This document shows positions 1 through 11,737 of a stretch of 64,000 bases of DNA, one piece after another. Positions within the stretch are counted from its first letter, which is position 1, and each line of letters begins with the position of its first letter. Position numbers and translations under genes: made by a program. The stretch comes from Datura wrightii (lineage: Eukaryota > Streptophyta > Magnoliopsida > Solanales > Solanaceae), in NCBI GenBank assembly GCA_035772735.1, contig JASDFA010000006.1, forward strand, positions 69,828,001 through 69,892,000. Reading direction: 5' to 3'. The notes beneath the pieces were generated by a model. It saw only the letters and a list, made by a program, of their open reading frames with translations. It ran no database searches and had not been told where the DNA came from.

Positions 1-605
1 AACCTCAGCAAGAAGATGAATTAGCCACTCATTTGTGGATTAAACATCGTTAAATGAGTGTTAAACATACTAGCAATTGAATACAAGAAGAAGGAAAGAG
101 AGAAAAACCCTGATAATTTCGTCCCCTCAACTGCCTGTAACCCACGTTCTTGCTCCACCAAGTCAGAATATTGAAAAATGAACCTAAGTGTTCTATTTAT
201 ACTAGTGGGAATTTTTCCCAGAATAACAAGCAACGTGTCATGGAGTGCATCGCGGAGCACTACCTCCGTGACACGCTACCGACGCGGGCCCTCACTGGAA
301 ACTGGGGGTCCAGGAAATAAGGCCCAACGTGGCACGGCGTGCAACGCGGAGCTAGGCCACCGTGCCACGGACCCATCGTGAACCCTTGTCCCTTGCTCAC
401 ATCCGAGTCCAACCCCGATATCTTCCAACATGCATTTTGGCTTCCCAAAATTACATTTTTCCTGCAAAACAATGCTAATCATGTTGGTTAGTACAAATTC
501 ACATTTTATTACCAATTACATGAGAATGTATAAACATTGATAGATAAACAAGGCTAAAATGACACCTTTGAGTATCACTTGGGCATATAAATTTGCCCAA
601 GATCA
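1..605 (-). repeat. RE-1 3' LTR (partial)
   Basis: Base 1 aligns with base 11029 of the 5' LTR, so roughly the last 710 bp of the LTR in element order lie outside the window. It ends at 605 with the complement of TGATCTTGGGC, identical to the other LTR. Relative to the 5' LTR it lacks about 104 bp around position 383; the lost segment holds one of the palindromic CACGGAG modules. A TATA box (complement of 194-203) and a CGTGTC(A/C)..GGAG inverted repeat (234-275) are visible. Confidence 0.93.
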
Positions 606-643
606 CTTACCCCACACTTAAATCCTTGTTCGTCCTCGAACAA
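606..643 (-). promoter_or_regulatory. RE-1 polypurine tract with adjoining GAGGAC-loop hairpin
   Basis: On the minus strand AAGTGTGGGGTAAG (606-619) directly abuts the 3' LTR, the position of the plus-strand primer. Six bases upstream, 626-643 folds as TTGTTC-GAGGAC-GAACAA, a perfect 6-bp stem. The same arrangement occurs in RE-5, RE-6, RE-10 and weakly in RE-7. Confidence 0.85.
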
Positions 644-1178
644 CAATCTTACACCTCATGCAATTTACATCCCAACCTCGCTACTTTGGTTCGACAATTT
701 AGGTTACGGTCATACCGATTATTCAATACAGCAAATCATCAAGAAAACATGCATGGTCCTATCAATTCAATGACCTTTAATACATCAAGACCTCCTAGAC
801 TTAAGATTCGACTCTTGATATTGGCAAACTCCTGCAAATCAGCTGATCAAGACATCCGACACGAAGATTAATATCTCATCAAGCATGTGCCCTCACAATA
901 CAAGAGAATTTTCCCCTTTTTGATCATATGAACTCACAAAATTTCAAGTAGGGGCATATAAACACAGTTTCGCTCTCTCTCCCAAAAGAATTCACATGCA
1001 TCATGTCATGACCCATAAGCTTGCCTTTAGTGTACTACTTCACTAATATAAAGAAATGTGATATAAGATCACATAAGACTTTAACGGGTTGTAATGGAAA
1101 CTACGGAACTAGTAAATATTGGGCTAGCCAATAATAGCCACTAGCATCCTTAAGCGCTTTTTCAACACATCCCATCAA

Positions 1179-1448
1179 ACTCATGGACATTGTTTCTTTC
1201 TTCATCCTCCCATTTTTGAAGTTTTTCTTTAGTTTGGCCCATCTTATTAAGCACACTTTTCACCACAACAAAGATTACTCATGCACCTTCATTATAGTTT
1301 ATTTATAACAATTACTCATGGACATTGTTTCTTTCTTCATCCTCCCATTTTTGAAGTTTTTCTTTAGTTTGGCCCATCTTATTAAGCACACTTTTCACCA
1401 CAACAAAGATTATTCATGCACCTTCATTATAGTTTATTTATAACAATT
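1179..1448. repeat. Direct tandem duplication, 2 x 135 bp
   Basis: Bases 1179-1313 are repeated almost exactly as 1314-1448; both begin ACTCATGGACATTG and end with ACAATT. I saw one difference (ATTACTC versus ATTATTC near the end). RE-10 has a single copy of this region, so the duplication is private to RE-1. Confidence 0.92.
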
Positions 1449-2121
1449 GCACCTTCAACCTTTTCTTTCCTTCCATCTCTCTTCTTTACTTTTCTTTTCA
1501 CCATTCTCACTCTTTTGACACTTTGGGAAAATTATTTTCTCTTCTTAAGCGCTTAAGAGTTTTGGATCGGCTTTACGGCTAATGAAAAGAAGGGATTAAG
1601 CTCGGTTTACACTTTTTAACAAAAGAAAAAAATAATAGGCTAAAGGCTCAACGGGTTGACTAGGGTACACAATCAAGGTGGGTATGATCATTAAAAATAG
1701 AAACTTCCGGTTAAAAACAAAGAAATGCCTACATCCTTTCCTACAACACACCTCCTTCATTTCGTTTTGTACACACACCAGGCAAGTTCTAGACACTTCA
1801 CAATAGCATGGAATAACAAAACCTCACTTCACACTTATTGCACATGCTCAATTCAAGATATATTCACAGACTCTTCAATCAGCTAATTACAGGAATTCAA
1901 ACATTAAGCCTCATTCACACTGAATCGAACTCTATGGCCTAGGTATCTCAACACATTTACAAAGTTGCATGCTTTCATACGAATCACATTTGCATTTTAA
2001 ATATCATGTACAACACGCAACCATAATTCCGCAACCATAAAGTAACTACAAGTTTTGGGATGCAACCCACAAAAGAAAACAATTGAAAAACAAATGAAAA
2101 ATCTACTCCTAACGACTACAT

Positions 2122-2159
2122 TTCCCTTAAGACGGTCGTCATCCATCCATCATAGGGAA
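2122..2159 (-). other. Conserved 3'-UTR block, TTCCCT/AGGGAA stem around a TGATGGATGGAT loop
   Basis: The minus strand reads TTCCCT, about 26 bases including TGATGGATGGATGACGAC, then AGGGAA. RE-10 has it at 56670-56707, and a diverged version without the stem is in RE-7 near 47580-47610. It is one of few noncoding stretches alignable between all three elements. Confidence 0.6.
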
Positions 2160-2369
2160 CGGTCACTAAATAGGACTTCGGTTCAATGGGACCCTTCTCG
2201 GTAAAAGAACTGAAAACAAATGCCGAGAAACCCAAGAAGTAAAAAAAGAATTTGAAAATATCGATCATTTCGATTTTCAAAATATGTACAAAATCAGCTA
2301 GCAACATTCAGCAACACACAACAGTTTCACATATATTTACAATATAGAACAATAACTTACAATCACAAA

Positions 2370-3481
2370 TCACAGGTCCATGGGGACATCATCATCCGTG
2401 GGCTCTACAAATGTGGCCCCACTCGGCATAGAGCTCTGGCGTTTTCGCCGAAAGGGTAGTCTAGCTCGAGCTGCCATAACTCCTCCTCTATTGCAGGTCT
2501 CCCGCCTATCCTCAGCTGGAGCATCTGCATCCCATACATGTGAGCCATGTACTGATCATCACGAGCATGTCGCTCGCCTAGTGTAAGCACTGGCCTGTGG
2601 GTGGTGTCGGGAGCCTTAGTTTTAGTGACCTCTAAGGCCCGCCACTCCATCTGCGGGATATAATCAAGGGCCTCTTCCTCGACATCCAGGCCCCTCAGGA
2701 AGGTGGTGAGTAGCCCACCAAATCCGTATCTGTGCCCCTGATGCAACCGGACTCTCTTCATGGTGGAGATAATCACCGCCCCCACGTTGATCTCCAGCCC
2801 TTTCATCAGGGCGTACACCAGGCATACACGATCCCAGGTTACATCTGTCATATGTACCCACGGGATTAGGCAGGAACAGACGATCTTTAGCCATATTCTG
2901 GCTTCCCTATTCATCTGTGAATAGGGCAAAGTCTAATGGTAGCCCCTCTCCTTGTGTCTGCTCCATCTAGTTGTCGATCGGGTTCCACACAAAGTACGTC
3001 TGATGTCCGCATATGGTGGAGTGATGTTCAACTGTCGAAGCACGTGGGCGTCTATGTCCCACGCCCCTAGGATAGCATTGAGGTGGTGGGGCTTGAAGGT
3101 GACTATTTGCCCTCTGATTTTGATGGTGTGACTTCTGAGAGTCGGGTCCCAATTGGCATAGAATTCTCGAATCAGGTGCAAGTTGCATTCCTTGGGCGCT
3201 TGAAAAATGAATTTGAGCCCAGCTGCCTCGATCTGGTGTACAATCCTAGGGAACTCTTGTGCCAACGGTTCCCGTGCTATGTGTTCCTCGGGGAAGTACT
3301 TACTCTCCTTGTGCTTGGCATACCACTTCTTCCCCTCTTCTGTCACCCACCTGGTTCCGTATTGGCGGCGTTGGCCGCGTGGAACCGCTGGTGCTGCTGG
3401 GACTGCTGTGCCCAGTCTGATTCGCTTTCTTCCAGCGCCCGATGTTTATGCGCCTTTCCCTTTTTCTTGCCTGCTTGCCAT
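2370..3481 (-). pseudogene. RE-1 ORF3, Athila-type extra protein (broken)
   Basis: Homologous along its length to the intact 406-residue ORF3 of RE-10. The start is the ATG at 3481-3479, within the conserved context CAG/GTAAAATGGC. Breaks: TAA at codon 12; TAG just before TLPYSQMN (2930-2932), where RE-10 has CAG; and a +1 slip near 2408 that disrupts the acidic tail. With the slip corrected, a shortened tail ends DDDVPMDL at 2370. Conserved patches include KKWYAKHKE, PKECNLHL, NREARIWLKIVCSCLIP and GGRPA. It sits where the putative envelope gene of Athila elements lies, but shows no signal peptide or membrane span. Its sequence resembles proteins labelled putative plant transposon protein; the biochemical role is unknown to me. 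Confidence 0.88.
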
Positions 3482-3486
3482 TTTAC

Positions 3487-4181
3487 CTGTCAATCCAAGT
3501 AGACAAGATCAATGTTAAGCCAATGAATATTTACTCCGATTAAGGTCGGGTTAAGCTAGGCTACCCCACACTTAGTCCTTACCCAAAATTACAACATTCC
3601 GGCAAGATCATGCTTATTTACACAAACCAACAACCAACTATACAACCATGCTTAGTGCATTCGAAGAATTCGACGGTATATATTCTATGTACTACTCAGA
3701 CTTCGTACAGCTAACAACAATCATTACCCTCGATAACATTTTATTCCATCGCACTTAGCACGTAAAAACAAAGAAACGAAACAACAAGAATTTATCTACA
3801 CGAACCTATACAACTCACCCAATTGTTGCAAATTTCACTATTCTCCTAACCCGAGAATTCATCGGTTTTTTTTTTTTACATCATAACAATTAGCACATCG
3901 ACTAATATCACTCAACATGTACAACCCGGCATGAATTTCACAAGTTCACTACATTTTCCACTTCAACTTCAAAAACAAGCCCTAAATATGATTATATCAA
4001 CACAATTCGATTAAATTATGCAATTAACGAGTTCAAGCAATCACAATGATACTCCGAACATTCATCAACACTAATTCAATTGAATTCATGCTTAATTTCT
4101 GCTTAAGGTGAACTTAGCTCACATCACATGCTCAATATCAAAGAAAATTGATAAGAAATGAGATGGAATCAAAGAACATAC
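3487..4181 (-). other. Candidate intron in the ORF3 leader (RE-1)
   Basis: On the minus strand AAG/GTATGT (donor at 4181) and TTGACAG/GTA (acceptor at 3487) bracket 695 bp. The ATG of ORF3 is six bases past the acceptor. Donor, acceptor and length are matched in RE-10 (712 bp) and RE-7 (746 bp). The interior is AT-rich and noncoding. Confidence 0.65.
3561..3573 (-). other. Internal polypurine-tract-like copy (RE-1)
   Basis: The minus strand reads AAGTGTGGGGTAG, 11 of 13 bases shared from the start with the terminal polypurine tract at 606-619. RE-10 has the same internal copy at 54885-54897. Confidence 0.55.
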
Positions 4182-4313
4182 CTTGAGATTGAAGAATAGA
4201 AGGAAACTCGTTGAATTTCTTGGCCTATTCCGTGTCATGTTGAAGGGGAGGGGTTTTAGGGGGTTTGGTCGCGGAGTGTGTGAGGAATAAAGAAAATTTG
4301 AGGGGGATTCAGG

Positions 4314-4520
4314 GTTTAAAAGTGGAAAAATGGCGCGGGTCACCCGGTGACCCGGTGTGACCCATCGCGATATACACAGCAACGTGTCACGGAGTGCATC
4401 GCGGAGCACTACCTCCATGACACGGAGCTGTCGCGAGGGTACTCTGGAATTTTTTAAAATTCTGGATTTATACCTCAACGTGTCACGGAGGGTAACGCGG
4501 AGGTCCTCCTCCGTGACACG
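4314..4520 (-). promoter_or_regulatory. Candidate internal promoter upstream of ORF3 (RE-1)
   Basis: In minus-strand order: an inverted repeat with perfect 13-bp arms CGTGTCACGGAGG and a 16-base loop (4479-4520), a second with 12-bp arms and one mismatch (4383-4424), a CGGGTCAC/GTGACCCG hairpin (4336-4354), then TATA-like TTTTAAAC (4314-4321). The CACGGAG palindromes are the same module that lies directly upstream of the TATA box in this element's LTR. The TATA-like box is about 140 bp before the splice donor, as in RE-10. Confidence 0.5.
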
Positions 4521-4767
4521 GAGCTATCGCCTTAGCTCACTGTTTTGCCACTTTTTCTTAATTTTCATACCTCGAATTTTCCTTTGCGATTCCTTGTATA
4601 TTTTCCTCCTCCGTTCGACCTGAAATTCATTCTACTATAAGAAATTGGTTAGAATTATAGGTTTCACTCTCAATAAAAATAAAAACAAAATTAAAACTAA
4701 ACATTTTGTTGTTAATTAAGAAAAAGAAAAAGAAAAATCTATTCACAATTTACAAAGAAAAATTTTT

Positions 4768-4785
4768 CACGAGTTGCCTCCCGTG
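4768..4785 (-). other. AGGCAA-loop hairpin between pol and ORF3 (RE-1)
   Basis: The minus strand reads CACGGG-AGGCAA-CTCGTG: a 6-bp stem with one G-T wobble and a six-base loop. RE-10 has CACGGG/CCCGTG and RE-7 two copies with other pairings. Upstream GCCGCGACGGTAAACCAGG is also shared with RE-10. Confidence 0.7.
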
Positions 4786-4824
4786 CAGCGCCTGGTTTAC
4801 CGTCGCGGCTCGACGTCGTTCAGC

Positions 4825-7800
4825 TCAGTTTTCCCCTAGGGTGATGGGAGTTTTCTCTCGAAAACCGTCCTCCCCCCAGTAGTGCTTACACCTCTGTCCA
4901 TTGACTAAGAACGTGGCACTCCGATCTTGTTGCCACAACTCTACTGCTCCATGCGGGGTCATTCTCACCACTTCAAATGGCCCCGACCATTTGGACCTCA
5001 GCTTTCCCGAAAATAACTTCAACCTTGAATTGAAGAGCAATACCTTCTGTCCTGGTTCAAAAATGCGGTGCACCACATGTTTGTCATGCCACCTTTTTGT
5101 TCTTTCCTTATAGTACTTAGCGCTCTCATAAGCATGCCAGCGGAACTTTTCAAGTTCACTGAGTTGCATTAATCTCTGCTTGCCCGCTAGCTCCAAGTCC
5201 ATATTCAATTTCCTCACTGTCTAGAAGGCTCGGTGCTCTAACTCCACCGGCAGATGACACGCTTTTCCATAGACCAATCAGTATGGTGAGGTTCCAATCG
5301 GTGTCTTGTAAGCAGTTCTATATGCCCACAACGCATCATCAAGTTTGCTTGCCCAATCATTCCGTTGTGTATTTACCGTTTTCTGAAGAATCCGCTTCAC
5401 TTCTCTATTTGACACCTCTACTTGCCCACTAGTTTGGGGGTGGTATGCTGTTGCCACCTTGTGGCGCACCCCATACTTGGCTAGTAGTTTCTTGAAACTT
5501 GCGTTGACAAAATGAGCCACTCCATCACTGATAATGGCTCGGGGTGTCCCGAACCTAGTAAGAATATATTTTTTCACAAATTTTGTTACCACCTTGTTGT
5601 CATTCCTGGGGCAAGCTATTGCTTCCACCCATTTTGATACATAGTCTACAACCACCAAGATGTAACGATTACCAAATGATGGTGGAAACGGGCCCATAAA
5701 ATCAATGCCCCATACATCAAAGGTTTCTACTTCCAGTATATTCTGCAGCGGCATCTCTTGTCTTCTACCAATTGTTCCTGTACGCTGACATCTGTCACAC
5801 ATTTTGACGTATGCTATAGAGTCTCTGAACAGTGTAGGCCAAAAGAATCCTGACTGTAGAACCTTGTGTGTTGTTCGCTCACCTCCATGGTGACCCCCAT
5901 ACAACGAAGAGTGACAGCTCCTCAACACCTCTGCAATCTGACTCTCCGGGATACATCCTCTCATCACCTGATCCGGTACCTGTTTAAATAAGTATGGTTC
6001 ATCCCAAACAAAATGCCGGCAATCATGCCTCAATTTCCTTCTCTGTTGGTCTGTTGCCTCAGGTGGGTAGACTCCACTCACTAGCAAATTGACTATATCT
6101 GCGTACCAAGGAACTTCAGCTTCCCCTACTGCCAAGAGTTGCTCATCCGGGAACTCCTCATTGATGGTGTCACTTTCCATCATATGCGAACGGCTCTCCA
6201 ATTGCGATAAGTGATCTGCCACCTGATTCTCGCTCCCCTTTCTGTCCTTGATCTCAAGATCGAACTCTTACAACAACAGGATCCATCTAATTAGTCTGGG
6301 CTTAGCATCCTTCTTGTTAAATAGGTATCGAATCGCTGCATGATCTGTGTACACCACTACTTTTGAACCCACCAAATAGGACCTGAATTTGTCGAATGCA
6401 AACACCAACGCTAGGATTTCTTTCTCTGTGACTGTGTAATTGCTTTGGGCCGTATTCAGCGTTTTGCTTGCATAATAAATAGAATGAAAGATTTTATTTT
6501 TCCTTTGCCCCAACACAGCTCCCACAACCACATCACTGGCATCACACATCAACTCAAATGGTTGTTCCCAATCCGGAGAAGTAAGGATAGGTGCTTCTAT
6601 CAATTTCTGCTTCAACTCCTCGAATGCTTCCACACACTCATCATTTAACTCAAACTTTACCTCTTTTTCTAGCAATCTGCATAGTGGTCTAGAAATTTTG
6701 GAAAAGTTTCTGATGAACCGTCTGTAGAATCTTGCATGCCCAAGAAAACTGTGAACACCTTTCACTGACACGGATGGTGGCAACTTCTCAATAACCTCGA
6801 TCTTAGCACGATCGACTTCCAACCCCTTTTTAGACACTTTGTGGCCAAGGACAATACCCTCCTTGACTAAGAAGTGACATTTCTCCCAGTTCAGTACAAG
6901 GTTGGATTCCTCACAGCGAGCCAGCACCCTGTCAAGATTCTGCAAACAAGTAGCAAATGAATTACCGAAAACAGAAAAATCATCTATAAATACCTCAACA
7001 AAATCCTCCACCATGTCGTGGAAAATAGCCATCATGCATCTCTGGAATGTGGCGGGTGCATTGCATAACCCAAATGGCATCTGCCTAAAAGCATATGTCC
7101 CATAAGGACAGGTAAAAGTAGTCTTCTCTTGGTCCTCCGGAGCTATGGCTATTTGGTTGTACCCAGAGTACCCATCAAGGAAGCAATAATATTCCTGTCC
7201 AACCAACCTATCTAGTATTTGATCAATGAACGGGATGGGATAATGATCCTTCCTTGTGGCTTCATTCAGCTTTCTATAGTCCATGCAAATCCGCCAGCCT
7301 GTGACGGTTCGTGTAGGAATCAACTCATTTTTCTCGTTGGTGACAACGGTCATCCCTCCTTTCTTTGAAACGCACTGAACGGGGCTGACCCATTCGCTGT
7401 CTGAAATTGGGTAGACCACACCTGCATCAAGCCACTTGATTATTTCTTTCCTCACCACATCCTTCATTGCTGGATTTAGCCTTCGTTGCGGCTGAACGGT
7501 TGGTTTTGCTCCATTCTCCATGAAAATCATGTGTGTGCAAAAAGCTGGATTTATACCCTGAATATCTGACATTTGCCAACCGATTGCTTTCTTCCTTTTC
7601 CTGAGAACACCCAAAGCTTCTTTCTCCTGTGCCTCTGTCCATTCTGCGGAGATGATGAATGGTAACGTTTCATTTTCCCCCAAAAAGACATATTTTAAAT
7701 GGGGAGGCAATTCTTTCAATTCCAGCTTTGGTGCCTCCTCAGTGGATGGTTTCGGCAACGGTTCTAGAGACCTCATCAATGATTGGAATTCCTGTTTCCG

Positions 7801-8537
7801 TGGATGCCTTTGTGCCTCATTCAACATTTGGACCACCTCATAGGCTTCTTTATCTCCAAAATGATCGGAGTGCATCAACACTCTTTCCAGTGGGTCTTGA
7901 GAATCAACAATCTGACGAATTTCTTCAGGTTTAACCAAACTAATTGCTGAAAGTTCCTCTTGTATTGCCGGCAACTTCATGGCTTTAAACACATCAAATA
8001 CCTCAATCTTATCATGTGCTCGCATGGTTAGCTGCCCTACAGCTACATCAATCAGCGTTTTCCCGGTCGCCAAGAAAGGACGTCCCAAAATAAATGGGAC
8101 TTTCGCGTCTGGTTCAAAATCCAGCACGACAAAATCTACTGAGAAGATCAGGGAGCCCACTTGCACCAAAACGTCCTCCACAATGCCATCAGGTCTGGCT
8201 AAGGACCGATCTGCCAATTGCAAGATCACGGTTGTGGGTCTAGGACTCCCTTGACCCAACTTTTTGAATACCGATGACGACATCAAATTAATGCTTGCTC
8301 CCAAATCATGCAATCCACGAGCTCGGATACTCTGCCCAATAGTAATCTGTATAGTAAGCTCCCAGGGTCTCTGAGCTTTGTGGGCAGTCGGGTTTGTATC
8401 CGGGAAGTGCACTCCTCCGTGAGAGCCAAAGTAGCATACTCAGTCAACCGACTTTTGTTTGCCACGGTGTCCTATATATACTTAGCATATTTCGGCACTC
8501 CCTGCAAAACATCAACAAGAGGTAAGTTAATATGTAC
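4825..8537 (-). pseudogene. RE-1 pol: protease, RT, RNase H, integrase (broken)
   Basis: Minus-strand pol polyprotein. The protease has the active-site motif DLGAS, residues 36-40 of the longest open segment (8412-6268). RT follows with LNEATRKDHYPIPFIDQ and the catalytic FIDD; RNase H with CDAS, a TEKEILAL helix and YTDH. Integrase (6222-4825) has CDRCQRT of the zinc-binding region, catalytic aspartates in GIDFMGPF and IISDG, and glutamate in TSGQVEVSNRE. It ends KHYWGEDGF..LGEN. Breaks: frameshift near 8355; TAA at 6268-6270 (from CAA); TGA at 5278-5280 (probably from CGA); TAG at 5221-5223 (probably from TGG). No chromodomain, as expected for Athila. Confidence 0.93.
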
Positions 8538-10187
8538 CTATTTTAGCACCTCCATGAGTTTCTTGAAACACGCCTCCTCCTTGTGTTTCTTTAATCGTTG
8601 AGGGAACGGGGGTGGTGGTCTTTCTGATTCAGCTTCCTTTGTCTTCCCCCTCTCATCACTTTGCTCCCTCTCGACTTCTGCTGCTCCCGATTGTTGAGGT
8701 GGTCTTTCTGGTTCCACCTCTTTCAGCTGCAATCCACTCCTTGTGGTCACTGCATTTACCTGCTTGGGGTTGGGATCTGTGTCGCTCGGAAGTCCTCCTC
8801 TAGGTCTGGTGTTTTGGGCTCCAGCAAATTGCCCAAATTGATATTCAAGTGCCTTGGTAGCTAATTGGTTGATTTTCACCTCGGCTGCCAATTTGACATA
8901 GTCAGCCTGCAATTGAGCTTGATTAGCTATCATAGTCTTAAACATCTCCTCAATGCTGGGTGATGGTGGTGGAGGAGGTGCATTGTTGTTTCTGAATTGT
9001 GCTTGATAATTCTGCTGCCGTCCTTGGTTCCTTTGCCCACCCTGACTCGAACTCTGCCCCCAGGAGAAATTCGGGTGATTCCTCCAATTGGAATTGTAGC
9101 TATTGCCATACTGTTGGTGGTTGTTCCTTTGTATATTTCCCACAAAGTTCACCGAGTCAGGATTTGCTCCACAACACTCAGCTGAGTGCTCACTGCTTCC
9201 GCACACTTCACACCAAATCTGCTGCACAACATTCACTGGGGCTTGAGGCTGGTTCATTGTCATGTTACTGAAGTGGGTGTTGAGTTGATTCTGCAAAGCA
9301 GCTATTTATGCAGCAATAGCTGTAAACCCATCCACTTCTAGAACTCCTGCTGCTTTCCTTGTCCCTCCTCTTAACGAATCAGCATTCCATTCCGGATTGC
9401 CCTGCAAAATACGGTTCAACAAGGTATACAACTCCTCATAAGTTTTTTCCAGCGCTTGTCCCCCAGCTGCTGAGTCTAGCAAAATTTTTGTATGGGGTTC
9501 CAAACCCTCTATAAAAGTGTGCACCAACACATCATTGGATTGATGATGATGAGGACAATCCCGCAACATGGACTTGAATCTCTCCCAAGCCTGATATAGA
9601 TTCTCTCCCTCTCTCTGTTTGAAACTTAGAATTTGACTTCTAAGTCTTGCTGTTTTACCAGAGGGAAAAAATCGTATCACGAACTTCCTTGCAAGATCAT
9701 CCCACGTAGAAATAGAATTAGGTGGCTCAGCTTTCAACCACCTCTTGGCTTCTCACAATAGTGAAAATGGGAACAATGTAAGCCGGACGTAATCTGATGA
9801 CGCTCCAGCGGGGATATAAGTGTCACTTATCTCCAAAAAATTTTGGAGATGCTGCTGTGGATCTTCATGAGGGAGACCTGTAAACTGCCCGCTAGTGTGC
9901 AGCAATTGCACCATATTCTGCTTAAGTTCGAACCTCCCCCCAGGCTCAGGTTTGCGGATGCTAGATGTGACATTATTAGCATGTGGGATTGCCACCTCGC
10001 GAACCGGCCGAGCTGCTACTTCTTCGGGCACTAACATTGCCCGTACTACCGGTGGATTCTGTTGTTGCTCCATGATTGTCTGTCTGAGCAACTGCAGCTT
10101 TCTTTCTAGAGCTTCTCTCCGCTGACGATGAAATAATCTTTCTGGCTCCAAATACGAGTCCACCAGCTCCTTGTCTCTTGCCAGTGT
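8538..10187 (-). pseudogene. RE-1 gag (broken)
   Basis: Capsid/nucleocapsid precursor. It opens without ATG: the frame begins at 10187 directly after a TGA (10188-10190) and reads TLARDKELVDSYLEPE. The retrotransposon gag core (FPFSLL..EAKRWLKAEPPNS, YQAWERFKSMLRDCPHH) is followed by a CCHC knuckle CEVCGSSEHSAECC and a proline-rich stretch. Stops: TGA at 9753-9755 (RE-10 has glycine), TAA at 9306-9308 (CAA) and TAG at 8538-8540 (CAG). RE-10 has an uninterrupted homologue. Confidence 0.93.
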
Positions 10188-10294
10188 TCAACAGAGATCA
10201 AATCTGCAAAATACAGGCTAAGACCAAGTTGTCAACATTGAGAAAATAAAAATATAGTAAATTAACACTTAAGACAAATTCACCAATTGCCAAG

Positions 10295-10312
10295 TCCCCG
10301 GAAACGGCGCCA
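10295..10312 (-). other. Primer-binding site, tRNA-Asp type (RE-1)
   Basis: The minus strand reads TGGCGCCGTTTCCGGGGA, one mismatch from the complement of the plant tRNA-Asp(GTC) 3' end. It is six bases inside the 5' LTR. Confidence 0.9.
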
Positions 10313-10318
10313 AAAACT

Positions 10319-11737
10319 TGTTCGGTCGTTTGGTTGGGTATAAAACTACACGCAAGTGCACGTGGTCGAACAAGTAGTAAAGTGGCTTAAGTAAGCCAAG
10401 TATCGATCCCACAGGGACTAGGATGAAGTGCAATCTGCTCAAGTGTACTATATTTCAATTCTAAAAATGCAGACAACAGTGTAACCAAGAGTTTGATATT
10501 TTGATTTCTAATAATTATGCTAAGTCTAAAACAATTATCTAATGTGAGTCTGAACTATGAACGTGAGCATGCTGAGGTTAAACGAACATGTAATGAAATT
10601 AATTGTCGATATAATTTGGTTAGCCTTTTCCTCCGGTTGCTAGTCAAGAATTATTGCCAAGGGATTAAAACTCTCGTATTTAACCCCACTTAAGAATCAT
10701 GAACCATCCACCTACATTTCTGTGATTAAATGCAATTCATGTTCTAGCCATACAAAACCGATTCCTAAATTGACTAATACGACTTTCAGGTATATTTCTA
10801 TCCTGAAGGTAAATCAATTCTCAATTTTCCTAAACTAAGAAAAGATCATATCCTATTAATTCACAACTTTCCAATTTCTTGCTCTCTCGAGTGAAACCGG
10901 ACTTTTTAGATATACATTAACGTAGGCCACACATTAATGCAGTAAGAACAAGAATCAATAGAACAACCATGGAAGAAAAGATGAAAAACCAAAGAATCAA
11001 TAATCACATTTCATTACAATTGTTCTTAACCTCAGCAAGAAGATGAATTAGCCACTCATTTGTGGATTAAACATCGTTAAATGAGTGTTAAACATAAAAG
11101 CAATTGAATACAAGAAGAAGGAAAGAGAGAAAAACCCTGATCATTTCGTCCCTTCAACTGCCTATAACCCACGTTCTTGCTCCACCAAGTCAGAATATTG
11201 AAAAATAAATCTAAGTGTTCTATTTATACTAGTGGGAATTTTTCCCAGAATAACAAGCAACGTGTCACGGAGTGCATCGCGGAGCACTGCCTCCGTGACA
11301 CACTACCGACGCGGACCCTCACTGGAAACTGGGGTTCCAGGAAATAAGGCCCAACGTGGCACGGCGTGCAATGCGGAGCCAGACCACCGTGCTACGGACC
11401 CATCGCGAACCCTCTTTGGAAATTGGGCAAAAATTCCCTATCCAGGCAGAAGGCCTCCGCAATGGTATCGTGACACGGCTCCATGCGGAGCCCCTTTATT
11501 TTGTGCTTTGCAATGCCTTGTCCCTTGCTCACATCCGAGTCCAACCCCGATATCTTCCAACATGCATTTTAGCTTCCCGAAATTACATTTCTCCTGCAAA
11601 ACAATGCTAATCATGTTGGTTAGTATAAATTCACATTTTATTACCAATTACATGAGAATGTATAAATATTGATAGATAAACAAGGCTAAAATGACACCTT
11701 TGAGTATCACCTGGGCATATAAATTTGCCCAAGATCA
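10319..11737 (-). repeat. RE-1 5' LTR
   Basis: 1419 bp, TG..CA ends in element orientation. Holds several palindromic CACGGAG modules (11261-11303 and up to about 11500), a GGGAA/TTCCC element and a TATA box. Clearly the same family as the RE-10 LTR but visibly diverged. Confidence 0.93.
11221..11230 (-). promoter_or_regulatory. LTR TATA box (RE-1)
   Basis: The minus strand reads AGTATAAATA, directly downstream of the GGGAA/TTCCC element and the CACGGAG palindromes. RE-10 carries the same order. Confidence 0.7.

Larger units (their letters stand above)
644..2369 (-). other. RE-1 3' untranslated region
   Basis: About 1.7 kb between ORF3 and the polypurine tract, AT-rich and without a believable coding frame. 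It corresponds to 56200-58063 of RE-10. It contains the conserved block at 2122-2159 and a tandem duplication at 1179-1448 that RE-10 lacks. Confidence 0.8.
1..11737 (-). mobile_element. RE-1: Athila-type Ty3/gypsy LTR retrotransposon, 3' LTR cut by window edge
   Basis: Read on the minus strand the order is 5' LTR (10319-11737), tRNA-Asp primer-binding site, gag, protease, RT, RNase H, integrase, an AGGCAA hairpin, a spliced-looking leader, ORF3, a long 3' untranslated region, polypurine tract and 3' LTR (1-605, incomplete). The order and primer identify the Athila branch of Ty3/gypsy. It is the only Athila-type copy here that still carries the RT-RNase H-integrase block. Its reading frames hold several stops and frameshifts, so it is dead as a protein source but serves as reference for the shorter RE-7 and RE-10. 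Right-hand flanking 5-mer is CCTTG (11738-11742); the matching left copy lies outside the window. Confidence 0.95.

Noticed and set aside
233..275. Repeated CACGGAG palindromes as a CRISPR-like or satellite array
   Set aside because: Units are irregularly spaced, palindromic and confined to LTR U3 and the ORF3 upstream region of plant retrotransposons.
7979..8254. Plus-strand open frames over the pol of RE-1 (for example 7659-7934, 7979-8254)
   Set aside because: Antisense shadows of protease and RT codons; no recognisable domain of their own.
10295..10312. tRNA-Asp-like sequence as a tRNA gene
   Set aside because: Only the 18-base 3' complement is present, at the LTR edge; it is a primer-binding site.
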